DNA of 64,000 nt from Sinorhizobium alkalisoli (GCF_008932245.1 NZ_CP034910.1:248001-312000); one strand, 5' to 3'; counted from the first letter of the stretch, positions 26,116 to 35,255 are shown. Program-made: numbers and translations. The notes: generated by a model from the letters alone, not told the origin.

Positions 26116-27138
26116 TCACCAGCCTTGGTTTTCCGGCAGATGGGCGTTCGACTTGTCGACCGGGTAAACGGTCGGACGAACCCAAGGCATGCCTTCGAAC
26201 TCAACGAGGTCCATCTTTCGGCCCTCATATGTCTGGTTAGCAAGATCCGGCTTCCGCCCATGGACAATGTCGCACAGGATGTTGACCGCAACGGCTTGGT
26301 CGTCCGGATGGAACATCGCGTCGTAATCGATGTCACCGGAGCGGACGAGGTCCAGCGCCTCTTTCTGGCCGTCGACGCTGATGATCTTGAATTCATGCAA
26401 GCGGTTCGCGGCCTTGATGGCCTGTAAACCGCCGAACATCATCTCGTCGGCCATGTAGTAGATGGCGTCGATTTCGCCCGGCTTGAAACGCTGCAGGATG
26501 TTCTCGGTGACTTCCTGGCCCTTGGCGCGATTAAAGTCGGCGGGGATCTTCGCCAGGATCTTGATGTCCGGATGCTTAGCGATCACCTCGTAGAAGGCGT
26601 TGCCGCGGTCGATCGTCGAGCCGGCTCCTGGCGTTCCTTCGACGACGACGATGTTTCCTTTGCCACCGATCGCTTCGACGGTCTGCTCGCCGCCGATGGC
26701 GCCGGACTTAACCATGTCCCAGGAAACTAGCGCTTCCCACTTCAAGTCCTGGCCGTGCGTCTGCATGCGACGGTCGGCCATTACCAATGGGATTCCCGCT
26801 CTGTTCACCTTCTTGACGGCGGGGATGAGCGGATCGGACACGGTCGGCGTCAGGATGATGCCATCGACGCCTTGCGCGATGAAGTTATCGATGTGGGACG
26901 CCTGCACGGAGGCGTCATTCTTGCCGTCCGAAAAGATCACTTCGCAGTCGGATTTGTCGGCAAGCTGTTGTGCGCCCTTCATCATCAACTGATAGACTGG
27001 ATGATCGAAATAGGCCACGGACCAGCCTATCACCTTCTTTTCCTGCGCAGCCGCCGGCTGCAAAGCTGTGCCGGCCATCGCGGCCGAGGCGATCAGCGCC
27101 AGGACCGCGCCACATTTGCGGATCGTCTCTTTCGTCAC
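26116..27138 (-). CDS. Sugar ABC transporter substrate-binding protein (RbsB class)
   Basis: 340 residues; GTG start behind GGGAGG. The signal peptide ends near AAAQE (about residue 32), so periplasmic. The PBP1 fold shows VIGWSVAYFDHPVYQLM after the signal, GVDGIILTP near 93, and the ligand-region segment YYMADEMMFGG near 225. It is the first gene of the operon. Its ligand should be what the downstream enzymes use: probably a hexitol, tagatose or a related glycoside (inference from the tagatose-type enzymes). Confidence 0.9.
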   Translation of the reverse strand: MTKETIRKCGAVLALIASAAMAGTALQPAAAQEKKVIGWSVAYFDHPVYQLMMKGAQQLADKSDCEVIFSDGKNDASVQASHIDNFIAQGVDGIILTPTVSDPLIPAVKKVNRAGIPLVMADRRMQTHGQDLKWEALVSWDMVKSGAIGGEQTVEAIGGKGNIVVVEGTPGAGSTIDRGNAFYEVIAKHPDIKILAKIPADFNRAKGQEVTENILQRFKPGEIDAIYYMADEMMFGGLQAIKAANRLHEFKIISVDGQKEALDLVRSGDIDYDAMFHPDDQAVAVNILCDIVHGRKPDLANQTYEGRKMDLVEFEGMPWVRPTVYPVDKSNAHLPENQGW

Positions 27139-27564
27139 CTCAGAATTCCTCCCTGAGTTCGAGTGATTGCCCCCGTCGTGTCACATGATTTCTCAGCCGG
27201 GGCGCCGAATTCGCCTTCCTCTTCATGAGTTCGCAATTAGGAACTCATTTCGGTTTTTTCATGTTGACTGTGCAATGTCAATCGCAAACACGAAAAAACC
27301 GCAAGGACAGCTTCTTGCGCTTTGAGTGTGAATCGGCGTTCAGGGCTCAATCGGCCGGCTGACCCACGCTTGGGTCGCGCTCCCCGGCCTTGTCGTCACG
27401 CGCAGTGCCGTGGAATGTTTTCAGACCGTGTGGCGCGTGCCCGCGCCACATGAATACTCCACAGGCTCAGTCTCGTCGGCCTGAAGAGATCTGCCCGACA
27501 CTAGCCTTGAGGGTTGAAATCCTGCGGGGCTTGCAGTTTCTGCGAAATGACCAATATTTGAGCG
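27139..27564. other. Divergent regulatory region between the SBP operon and the AraC gene
   Basis: No gene. Besides the nested palindromes at 27225-27301, the remaining bases (about 27302-27564) show no repeat or promoter I can defend. Short open frames here are antisense to the AraC start and carry no family features. Confidence 0.5.
27225..27301. promoter_or_regulatory. Three palindromes in tandem: control region of the tagatose-type operon
   Basis: ATGAGTTC-N8-GAACTCAT (27225-27248) belongs to the same operator family as 14368-14394. Next come long arms CGGTTTTTTC (27251-27260) and GAAAAAACCG (27292-27301), which enclose TTGAC-N8-GTCAA (27264-27281). A TTGACA on the minus strand at 27281-27276 could be a -35 box, though no good -10 is seen. 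The density of symmetric elements suggests at least two regulators or DNA looping. Confidence 0.55.
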
Positions 27565-28431
27565 ATGTCGAATGCTCTGCGCATTGCACGTGGCCGCTTC
27601 GGGAGAGTGGCGCTGCTGGAGATGGACCGACCCCTGGTGCGGCACGCGCACCCGCATTGCCATGTCCTGTTGAAGGTCGAGGGAGCCGATACGCAGTTTT
27701 CGGTGCGCGACAGGCTCGTGCCGCTCACGGACGAAAGCGCCGTTCTCATCAACGCCTGGGAGCCGCACGCCTATGCGCACGACCAGACACGTCCGAAGAC
27801 GGTGATCCTCGCGCTTTATATCGAACCGCAATGGCTCGGTCATTTCCGGCCGAACTGGGCGGCGAGCCATGCGCCCGACTTCTTCGCCTCTAATGTCGGT
27901 TCGATCACGCCCTGTATCCGTTCGCGCACGCGCACGCTTGCGGAGGCGATCGTGCAGGAGCCGAACAGCGCCGAGGTTCACGAGGTGCTTCTCGGCGAAC
28001 TTATGATCGCCGTCATCGAGCGTTTCGCCGACTGGCGCGCGGTGCCGAATTCGATCCGCGACCTAGCATCGCGCCCCGTGCTCGACTTCCGCATCCGCAA
28101 GGCCATCGATCGCATGAAGGCGGCACCGGGGGAGATCGCCGATCTCGACCGGCTGGCGATCGACATCGGCCTGTCGCGGGCGCACTTCTTCCGACTCTTC
28201 GAAACCTCGATGGGGGTGACGCCGCGCGTCTTCCTCAATGTGCAGCGGCTCGAACGGGCGGTCGCGGCCGTCGCCGACGGGACGGAGAGCTTCGCCGCGA
28301 TCAGCGACCAGCTCGGCTTTTCCGTGCCGGCGCATTTCTCGCGCTTCTTCCACGACCATGCCGGCTCGTCGCCGAGCATTTTCCGCAGCGTCACCCGGCT
28401 ATCGGCTCAAGATTTTGAGACTCCTCGGTAA
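27565..28431 (+). CDS. AraC-family transcriptional regulator
   Basis: 288 residues. The N-terminal cupin-like ligand domain (HAHPHCHVLLKVEG near residue 30, then INAWEPHAY near 65) is followed by a two-helix-turn-helix AraC domain: LDRLAIDIGLSRAHFFRLFE near 195 and FAAISDQLGFSVPAHFSRFFH near 245. It lies 91 bases before the molybdenum hydroxylase operon on the same strand, so it most likely activates aromatic-acid catabolism in response to the substrate or its CoA ester. It also faces the sugar operon across 426 bases and could act there. Confidence 0.88.
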   Translation: MSNALRIARGRFGRVALLEMDRPLVRHAHPHCHVLLKVEGADTQFSVRDRLVPLTDESAVLINAWEPHAYAHDQTRPKTVILALYIEPQWLGHFRPNWAASHAPDFFASNVGSITPCIRSRTRTLAEAIVQEPNSAEVHEVLLGELMIAVIERFADWRAVPNSIRDLASRPVLDFRIRKAIDRMKAAPGEIADLDRLAIDIGLSRAHFFRLFETSMGVTPRVFLNVQRLERAVAAVADGTESFAAISDQLGFSVPAHFSRFFHDHAGSSPSIFRSVTRLSAQDFETPR

Positions 28432-28522
28432 GGTCTGAGACGCGGCGGTATCGCCCGATCGTCCCCCCTTCTCCACCATTCGCTCCACGGCACCCCTTCA
28501 CGGATGGGTGTGGGAGGAGCGA

Positions 28523-31498
28523 ATGACGAGATTGGAAACGAAGGGGGGGCTGATCGGGCGGGCCTTCGAACGTGTCGAGGATGCCGGACTTCTGACCGGC
28601 CGCGGCCGCTATATCGACGACCTGCCGGTTCGGCGCGACACCGCGCATCTGGCGATCCTGCGCTCGCCGCACGGCCATGCCGAAATCAGGACAATCGATA
28701 CGACTGCCGCCCGCGCGCTGCCCGGCGTCCTTGCCGTGCTGACCGGCGAGGACGTGGCGCGGCTCACCCGCAGCATGACGGTGGGGGTCAAGGCCAATGT
28801 CGAATGCTGGCCGATTGCCCGCGACCGGGTGCGCTATGTCGGCGAACCCGTTGCCCTCGTCGTCGCCGAAAGCCGCTATGTCGCCGAAGACGCGCTCGAT
28901 CTGATCGAGGTCGACTACGAGACGCTGGCCGCCGTCGTCGATCCTGAGCAGGCGCTGGCGGCGGACGCCCCGGTGCTGCATCCGTCGCTCGAAACCAATC
29001 TCATCAACGAGCGCACCTTTCGCTACGGCGACCCGGAAGCCGCGCTCGCAGCGGCCGCCCACCGCATCTCCATCCGCATAGCCTATCCACGCAATTCCTG
29101 CACGCCGATCGAAACCTACGGCGTCATCGCGGAATACGACCCCGGCGAGGACTCCTATGACGTCACGGCGAATTTTCAGGGTCCGTTCTCGATTCACGCG
29201 GTGATTTCCCGCGCGCTGAATGTGCCCGGCAACCGAATGCGGCTGCGCACCCCGCCCGTGTCCGGCGGCTCCTTCGGCGTCAAGCAGGGCGTGTTTCCCT
29301 ATGTCATCCTCGCCGCCGTCGCCGCCCGCGTCTCCGGGCGGCCGCTAAAATGGATCGAGGACCGGCTCGAACATCTGACGGCGTCCGTCTCGGCGACCAA
29401 CCGCGTCACGACCCTGGAGGCCGCCGTTACCGCCGACGGCCGTATTACAGCCCTCTTCTGGGATCAATTGGAAGATTGCGGTGCCCATCTGCGCGCACCG
29501 GAGCCGGCGACGCTCTACCGCATGCACGGCAACATGACCGGCGCCTATGCGATCGAAAACGTCGCCATCCGCAACCGCGTCGTCCTCACCAACAAGACAC
29601 CGACCGGGCTGAACCGCGGATTCGGCGGGCCGCAGGTCTATTTTGCGCTGGAACGACTAGTGCATAAGATCGCCGACGAGCTCGGCCTCGACCGGCTCGA
29701 CGTAATTCGCCGCAACCTCGTGCCGGCAGACGCCTTTCCCTATCGTACCGCGACCGGCGGACTGCTCGATTCGGGCAACTACCGGACCGCGCTCGATCGC
29801 GCCTGCGCAGAAGGCGGCCTCGAGGCGCTGCAACGCCGAAGGGACAGTGCGCGCGCCGAAGGGCGGCTCTACGGCATCGGCTATGCGACGGTAGTCGAGC
29901 CGAGCGTGTCCAACATGGGCTACATCACGACGGTGCTGACGCCGGACGAGCGGGCGAAGGCGGGACCGAAAAGCGGCGCGCAGGCCGTCGCGACGGTGGC
30001 CATCGACCCTCTCGGCTCCGTCACCGTCAAAGTAGCTTCGGTGCCGCAGGGTCAGGGCCACCGTACCGTCCTGGCGCAGGTGGTTGCCGAGCGGCTCGGG
30101 CTTGCCATGGAGGCCGTGTGCGTCAACACCGAGCTCGACACGTCGCGCGACGCCTGGTCGATCGCCTCGGGCAATTATGCAAGCCGCTTCGCTCCCGCCG
30201 TCGCGGGCGCTGCAGCACTTGCGGCCGACCGCATCCGGGCTCGGCTTGCAACGATCGCCGCTGGCCAGCTCAACATCACGGCTGACCGCGTGGACTTCAG
30301 GGCCGGAAAGCTCCTCGATCGCGACAATCCGGACAATGCCGTCTCCTTCGGGCGCGTCGCTGCGGCAAGCCACTGGGCGCCCGGCACTCTGCCCGAGGGT
30401 ACCGGCCAGACTATCCGCGAGACGGTCTTCTGGACGCCGGACGAGCTTCAGGCGCCGACAGCGGCGGACGGCATCAACTCGTCGCTCTGTCACGGCTTCA
30501 TCTTCGACTTCTGCGGCGTGGAAATCGACCGGGCGACCGGCCAGGTGCGTATCGACCGCTATGTGACGATGCACGACTGCGGCCGCATCCTGCATCCCGG
30601 CATGGTCGATGGCCAGGTGCGCGGCGGCTTTGCCCAGGCGGTCGGCGCGGCACTCTACGAGGAATATGCCTATGGCGGCGACGGCAGCTTTTTGACCGGA
30701 ACGCTGGCCGACTACCTGATCCCGACCGTCATGGAGACGCCTGAGCCGCTTATCCTCCATCACGAGACGCCCTCGCCCTTCACGCCGCTCGGCGCCAAGG
30801 GTGTCGGCGAGGGAAACTGCATGTCGACGCCGGTTTGCATCGCCAATGCCGTCGCCGATGCGCTCGGCGCCGAGGACATCCGGCTGCCACTGTCGCCGAG
30901 CCGGGTCAGCGAATGGCTCTATGGCGAGGAGCGACCGCCGTCAAAGCCGCGAGATCCGACCCCAGTCGCCACCGGGGCCCCAGGTGAGCGGATGCTGACC
31001 GGTTCGGGCTCGGCCGAGGTCACCGCCACCCGCGAATCGGTGTGGGCGATGCTGCTCGACCCGAACACGCTGAAGGCAATCATCCCCAGTGCACACGAGG
31101 TCCGGAAGGTCTCCCAAACGCATTTCCGCGCCGAGGTCACACTCGGCATCGGCCCGGTCAAGGGCCGCTACCGCGCCGATATCCGCCTGTCCGACATGGT
31201 CGAGCCGGAAGCCGTTACGCTCGCCGGCGGCACGGAAGGCGCGCTCGGCTCCGGCCGCGGCACGGGTCGGGTCACGCTGACAGAAACCACCACCGGCACC
31301 CGCATCGACTATCGCTACGAGGCGGCGATCGGCGGCAAGGTCGCCTCGGTCGGCGGGCGCCTGCTCGACGGCGCGGCGCGCGTGGTGATCGGCCAGTTCT
31401 TCCAGGCGCTCGCCCGTCACGCCGGCAGCGGCGGGCCTCCCAGCGCCGCCGCCGGCTTCATCGAGCGGCTTTTCAACCTCTTCGGGAGGCGCCGATGA
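28523..31498 (+). CDS. Molybdenum hydroxylase large subunit fused to a CoxG-like domain
   Basis: 991 residues from the ATG at 28523 (GGGAGGAG upstream). Residues about 1-800 are a xanthine-dehydrogenase/CoxL-type molybdopterin subunit: an N-terminal a/b hammerhead (GRAFERVEDAGLLTGRGRY), the cofactor segment GGSFGVKQGVFPY near 255, LNRGFGGPQVYFALE near 360 and GAKGVGEGNCMSTP near 765 with the catalytic glutamate. The carbon-monoxide-dehydrogenase loop is absent. After a Pro-rich linker, residues about 825-985 form a CoxG/SRPBCC domain (GSAEVTATRESVWAMLLDP). CoxG is normally a separate membrane-recruitment protein; the fusion is unusual. The oxidised substrate is probably an aromatic or N-heterocyclic acid or its CoA ester. 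Confidence 0.88.
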   Translation: MTRLETKGGLIGRAFERVEDAGLLTGRGRYIDDLPVRRDTAHLAILRSPHGHAEIRTIDTTAARALPGVLAVLTGEDVARLTRSMTVGVKANVECWPIARDRVRYVGEPVALVVAESRYVAEDALDLIEVDYETLAAVVDPEQALAADAPVLHPSLETNLINERTFRYGDPEAALAAAAHRISIRIAYPRNSCTPIETYGVIAEYDPGEDSYDVTANFQGPFSIHAVISRALNVPGNRMRLRTPPVSGGSFGVKQGVFPYVILAAVAARVSGRPLKWIEDRLEHLTASVSATNRVTTLEAAVTADGRITALFWDQLEDCGAHLRAPEPATLYRMHGNMTGAYAIENVAIRNRVVLTNKTPTGLNRGFGGPQVYFALERLVHKIADELGLDRLDVIRRNLVPADAFPYRTATGGLLDSGNYRTALDRACAEGGLEALQRRRDSARAEGRLYGIGYATVVEPSVSNMGYITTVLTPDERAKAGPKSGAQAVATVAIDPLGSVTVKVASVPQGQGHRTVLAQVVAERLGLAMEAVCVNTELDTSRDAWSIASGNYASRFAPAVAGAAALAADRIRARLATIAAGQLNITADRVDFRAGKLLDRDNPDNAVSFGRVAAASHWAPGTLPEGTGQTIRETVFWTPDELQAPTAADGINSSLCHGFIFDFCGVEIDRATGQVRIDRYVTMHDCGRILHPGMVDGQVRGGFAQAVGAALYEEYAYGGDGSFLTGTLADYLIPTVMETPEPLILHHETPSPFTPLGAKGVGEGNCMSTPVCIANAVADALGAEDIRLPLSPSRVSEWLYGEERPPSKPRDPTPVATGAPGERMLTGSGSAEVTATRESVWAMLLDPNTLKAIIPSAHEVRKVSQTHFRAEVTLGIGPVKGRYRADIRLSDMVEPEAVTLAGGTEGALGSGRGTGRVTLTETTTGTRIDYRYEAAIGGKVASVGGRLLDGAARVVIGQFFQALARHAGSGGPPSAAAGFIERLFNLFGRRR

Positions 31499-32322
31499 AA
31501 CCCGCATCGTTCGATTTCCTCTGTCCGGAAACGCTTGAGGAAGCGCTTGCCGTGCTCGCCGAAGGCGGCGGTGAGGCCCGCGTGATCGCCGGCGGACAGT
31601 CGCTGGTGCCGATGCTCAACATGCGGCTCGCCCGCCCAGCCCTGCTCGTCGACATCATGCGGCTTGAGGTACTGCACCGGATCGAGACATCCGGCGACGA
31701 GATCGTCGTCGGCGCGGGTGTGCGGCAGGCGGAATTGGAAGCCTGGCCAAGCCTTTTGCGCGACCTGCCGCTTTTGGCCGCCGCCTTCCCGTGGCTCGGC
31801 CATGTGCAGACGCGGGCGCGCGGCACGGTCTGCGGGTCGATCGCCCATGCCGATCCGAGCGCGGAGCTGCCGCTGTCTCTGTTGACGCTCGGGGGGGCGG
31901 TCAGCCTGCGCAGCCGCAAGCAGAAGCGCAGGGTCAAGGCGAACGACTTCTTCATCGGCATGATGGCCACCGATCTTGCCGAGGGCGAGATGATCGAGGC
32001 CGTGCATTTTCCAAAGGCCCGGCCCGGCAGTGGTTATGCCTTCCGCGAGGTCGGCCGGCGGCATGGTGATTTCGCCATCGTCGCCTGCGCCGCCGTCGCC
32101 GACGACAGCGGCTTGCGGCTCGGCATTGCCGGCGTCGACGACCGGCCGCGCGTCTTTCCGCTGCCGGCACTTAACGACGACCAGTTCGACGATGCCATCA
32201 ACGATATCGCCTGGTCGCTGAACGCCCGCGACGACATTCACGCAAGCGCCCGTTACCGGCGCGAACTGGTCCGCAGCCTTGGCCGCGAGACCCTCAAGGA
32301 GGCAAGCCGATGCCGCGCATGA
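31495..32322 (+). CDS. Molybdenum hydroxylase FAD-binding medium subunit (CoxM-like)
   Basis: 275 residues; the ATG overlaps the large-subunit stop (ATGA). The FAD-binding motifs are AGGQSLVPMLNMRLARP (near residues 32-48) and TVCGSIAHADPSAELP (near 110-125), followed by the CO-dehydrogenase flavoprotein C-terminal domain. It passes electrons between the iron-sulfur subunit and a quinone or NAD acceptor. The gene order large, medium, small differs from the more common medium, small, large order of cox clusters. Confidence 0.92.
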   Translation: MKPASFDFLCPETLEEALAVLAEGGGEARVIAGGQSLVPMLNMRLARPALLVDIMRLEVLHRIETSGDEIVVGAGVRQAELEAWPSLLRDLPLLAAAFPWLGHVQTRARGTVCGSIAHADPSAELPLSLLTLGGAVSLRSRKQKRRVKANDFFIGMMATDLAEGEMIEAVHFPKARPGSGYAFREVGRRHGDFAIVACAAVADDSGLRLGIAGVDDRPRVFPLPALNDDQFDDAINDIAWSLNARDDIHASARYRRELVRSLGRETLKEASRCRA

Positions 32323-32822
32323 ACGCTGCCCGCAAACATCCGGTCGACTTCACCTTGAATGGCCGAACGGTCCTCGCGGAAGCCGAAAACCGCATGCTGC
32401 TCTCGGACCTGCTGCGCCACGAGCTCGGGCTGACCGGCACCCATGTCGGCTGCGAGCACGGCGTCTGCGGGGCCTGCACCGTGCAGATCGATGGAAAGCC
32501 GGCACGCGCCTGCCTGACGCTCGCCCAGCAGGTGCGCGGCAGCGATGTGCGGACCGTGGAAGCGCTTTCGCCCGACCCGGCGGTGCTCTCACCACTTCAG
32601 GCGGCCTTCCGCCGCCATCACGGCCTGCAATGCGGCTTCTGCACGCCCGGCATCCTGATGTCGCTCGACGCGCTCTTGCGCGAGAGGCCGGGCGCGGGCC
32701 GGGAAGACATTCGCGAGCACCTCTCCGGCCATCTCTGCCGCTGCACGGGCTACGCGACCATCGTCGAGGCGGCGCTCGCCGCCGCGGAGGAACAACGGAA
32801 GGAGGAGAAACCGAATGCTTGA
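32310..32822 (+). CDS. Molybdenum hydroxylase 2Fe-2S small subunit (CoxS-like)
   Basis: 170 residues with both iron-sulfur cluster sites: the plant-ferredoxin cluster CEHGVCGACTVQIDG (about residues 48-62) with its fourth cysteine in RACLTL, and the C-terminal helical-domain cluster QCGFCTPG (near 108-115) with CRCTG (near 145). This is the standard (2Fe-2S)2 subunit of the xanthine oxidase family. It overlaps the medium-subunit gene by 13 bases and the ligase gene by 8, so the whole set is co-translated. Confidence 0.93.
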   Translation: MPRMNAARKHPVDFTLNGRTVLAEAENRMLLSDLLRHELGLTGTHVGCEHGVCGACTVQIDGKPARACLTLAQQVRGSDVRTVEALSPDPAVLSPLQAAFRRHHGLQCGFCTPGILMSLDALLRERPGAGREDIREHLSGHLCRCTGYATIVEAALAAAEEQRKEEKPNA

Positions 32823-34332
32823 TCTTGGAACGAGCTTCCTCGCGAGCGTCGAGCGCGACCCGGACGCGCTTGCGATCGTCGACGGGGAGATGCGACTGAG
32901 CTATCGCCACTGGTACGACAAGGTTTCGGCGCTTGCCGCAGCTTTAAGCGAGACTGGCCTGAAGCGGGGCGACCATGTGCTCACCGCCATGCAGAACCGT
33001 TGGGAGAACGCTTCGCTGCACTGGGCCTGCCAGTTTCTCGGCCTGATCGTCACGCCGCTCAACTGGCGAGCCAAGGCCGACGAGATCGACTTCGGCATTG
33101 AGGATGCCGGCGCAAAGGCCGTGTTTTACGAGGCTTCGACCGAAGAAGCCGTTCGCCTTTCGCGCCTCGCGCAGGGCCTGCCGCTATTCTCCGCCGATGT
33201 ACTCGCCGGCATCATGGACGGCAGCGCCCGCGATGCGGTGCCGCTGGCGGACGCCGCAGACTGGTCGCTGATGCTCTATACGTCTGGCACGACGTCGAAG
33301 CCGAAGGGCGTGCCTCGACGGCATCGGGCCGAACGCGCCGGCGCCGTGGCCCACGTCGCGCAGAACCTCTACCGGCATGGCGAGCGCACACTCGGCGTCA
33401 TGCCGCTGTATCACACGATGGGCGTGCGTTCGCTGATCGCTTCCTCGCTAATCGGCGGGACCTTCGTCTGCCTGCCGCGCTTCGACGTGGCAAAGGCGCT
33501 CGACCTCATCGAAAAGGAGAAGATCACCAACCTCTATCTGGTGCCAACGCTCTACCACGACCTCGTGCACCACGAGGCCTTTTCGCCCGAGCGCGTCGCC
33601 TCCGTCCGCAAGCTCGGCTATGCCGGCGCCTCGATGACCGACGGGCTCTTGAAGCGGCTCGACCAGACCTTCCGGCCGGCGCTCTTCGTCAATCACTACG
33701 GCTCGTCGGAGATCTACACCTTCACGATCGAGCAGAAGGCGGCTGCAAAACCCGGCTCCGCCGGCCGCGCCGGCATCAACCAGATGATCCGCGTCGTCAA
33801 ACTGGGCAGCCCAAGCCCGGACGAGCTGGCGGCCGTCGGCGAGGAAGGCGAGATCATCGCGCTGATGAAGAGCGACGAGGCGTTCGAGGGATACTGGAAC
33901 CGGCCCGACGCGGACGCCAAGGCGCTGCACGGCGGCTGGTACTTCACCGGCGACACCGGCTTCGTCGACCGGGATGGCGATCTCTTCGTCACCGGGCGGG
34001 CCGACGACATGATCATCACCGGTGGCGAGAACGTTTCGCCGGTCGAGGTGGAAAGCTGCCTGTCGCTGCATGAGCGCGTCGCCGAGGTCGCCGTCGTCGG
34101 CCTGCCCGACGAACGCTGGGGCAAGATCGTCGTCGCCTTCGTCAAGCGGCGCGGCGCCGTCACGGCCGAGGATCTCGACCGCCATTGCCGCGATTCCGGT
34201 CTTGCCAATTTCCGCCGGCCGCGCCGCTTCGTCTTCGTCGAGGCTATCCCGAAATCCCCTGTCGGCAAGCTGCTGCGCCGCCTTCTGGTGGCCGGCGAGT
34301 ACACCGAGGAACGCATTCCCGAACATCAGTGA
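32815..34332 (+). CDS. AMP-forming acyl/aryl-CoA ligase
   Basis: 505 residues of the ANL superfamily. The ATP-binding motif LYTSGTTSKPKGVPRRH is near residue 155, VNHYGSSEIYTF near 295, the hinge-region FTGDTGFVDRDGDLFVTGRADD near 380-401, and the catalytic lysine lies in IPKSPVGKLLRR near 485. It activates a carboxylic acid to its CoA thioester. Its place between a molybdenum hydroxylase and a crotonase, with a BenE transporter downstream, points to an aromatic acid, but the exact substrate cannot be read. Confidence 0.9.
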   Translation: MLDLGTSFLASVERDPDALAIVDGEMRLSYRHWYDKVSALAAALSETGLKRGDHVLTAMQNRWENASLHWACQFLGLIVTPLNWRAKADEIDFGIEDAGAKAVFYEASTEEAVRLSRLAQGLPLFSADVLAGIMDGSARDAVPLADAADWSLMLYTSGTTSKPKGVPRRHRAERAGAVAHVAQNLYRHGERTLGVMPLYHTMGVRSLIASSLIGGTFVCLPRFDVAKALDLIEKEKITNLYLVPTLYHDLVHHEAFSPERVASVRKLGYAGASMTDGLLKRLDQTFRPALFVNHYGSSEIYTFTIEQKAAAKPGSAGRAGINQMIRVVKLGSPSPDELAAVGEEGEIIALMKSDEAFEGYWNRPDADAKALHGGWYFTGDTGFVDRDGDLFVTGRADDMIITGGENVSPVEVESCLSLHERVAEVAVVGLPDERWGKIVVAFVKRRGAVTAEDLDRHCRDSGLANFRRPRRFVFVEAIPKSPVGKLLRRLLVAGEYTEERIPEHQ

Positions 34333-34370
34333 GCGGCCAGAACGCCGCCAGACCAACGAAAGGAAAACCC

Positions 34371-35177
34371 ATGACCGAACAAGCCGCATTCCAGGACCCG
34401 CGCCTCGTCGAACTCGACGGCTTCACCGTCACGATCGATGCGGCCCGCCAGCGCGCCGACATCACGCTCGACCGTCCGCCCTACAACGTCGTCTCCATGC
34501 TGGCCCGCGAACAGTTGCGCCTCGTCTTCGAGGCTCTGGACGAGGACGACCGCGTGCGCATCATCGTCGTCGCCGGCAAGGGCGGGCACTTCTCGTCCGG
34601 CGGCAACATCAAGGGCTTCCTCGAAGCAAGCCCGGAGCATGTCTCGCACCTCGCTTGGAACATTGCGGCACCGGCCCGCTGCTCCAAGCCGGTCATCGCC
34701 GCCAACCGCGGCTACTGCTTCGGCGTCGGCTTCGAACTGTCGCTCGCCTGCGACTTCCGCATCGCGACCGACACCACGCGCTATGCGCTGCCCGAGCAGA
34801 AGCTCGGCCAGATCCCGGGCTCCGGCGGCTCGGCCCGCCTGCAGAAGATGGTGGGCGTCACCCGTACCAAGAACATCGTGATGCGCTCGAAGCGGATCAC
34901 CGGCCAGGAGGCCTACGACTGGGGCATCGCCTCGGAAATCGTCGCGGATACCGACCTTGAAAAGGCCGTCGATGCACTCGTCGAGGAACTTATCGGCTTC
35001 TCGCCGCTCGCCCAGCGCACAGCGAAGAAGCTCCTGAACGACACGGATGATGCGCTGCTGTCGACGGCCATCGAACTCGAGGGCCATTGCTACAGCCGGC
35101 TTCGGACATCGGAGGATTTCCGCGAAGGCGTGCTCGCCTTCCACGAAAAGCGCGCGCCGGCCTTCGTCGGACGCTGA
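34371..35177 (+). CDS. Enoyl-CoA hydratase/isomerase (crotonase family)
   Basis: 268 residues from the ATG at 34371 (AAAGGA upstream); an open extension further upstream lies inside the ligase gene and is not used. Oxyanion-hole segments are HFSSGGNIKGF near residue 72 and the GYCFGVGFELSLACDF stretch near 118; a catalytic-type glutamate is in LPEQKLGQIPG near 143. Relatives hydrate or open ring-derived acyl-CoAs in aromatic degradation. Here it should act on the CoA ester made by the ligase, perhaps after oxidation by the molybdenum enzyme; the order of steps is inference. Confidence 0.88.
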   Translation: MTEQAAFQDPRLVELDGFTVTIDAARQRADITLDRPPYNVVSMLAREQLRLVFEALDEDDRVRIIVVAGKGGHFSSGGNIKGFLEASPEHVSHLAWNIAAPARCSKPVIAANRGYCFGVGFELSLACDFRIATDTTRYALPEQKLGQIPGSGGSARLQKMVGVTRTKNIVMRSKRITGQEAYDWGIASEIVADTDLEKAVDALVEELIGFSPLAQRTAKKLLNDTDDALLSTAIELEGHCYSRLRTSEDFREGVLAFHEKRAPAFVGR

Positions 35178-35255
35178 ACCCCCGGTCGGGCGGGAACCCG
35201 GCTTCATTTTCCACGAGGAGGGAGCGGCCTCGGATCCGCTTCGGGAGGATAGAGA

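Noticed and set aside
31042..31494. N-terminal extension of the FAD subunit
   Set aside because: Lies inside the large-subunit gene; the ATG at 31495 with ATGA overlap gives the normal family N-terminus.
28523..32822. Aerobic CO dehydrogenase (coxLMS)
   Set aside because: The large subunit lacks the AYxCSFR active-site loop, the gene order differs, and the neighbours are aromatic-acid genes.
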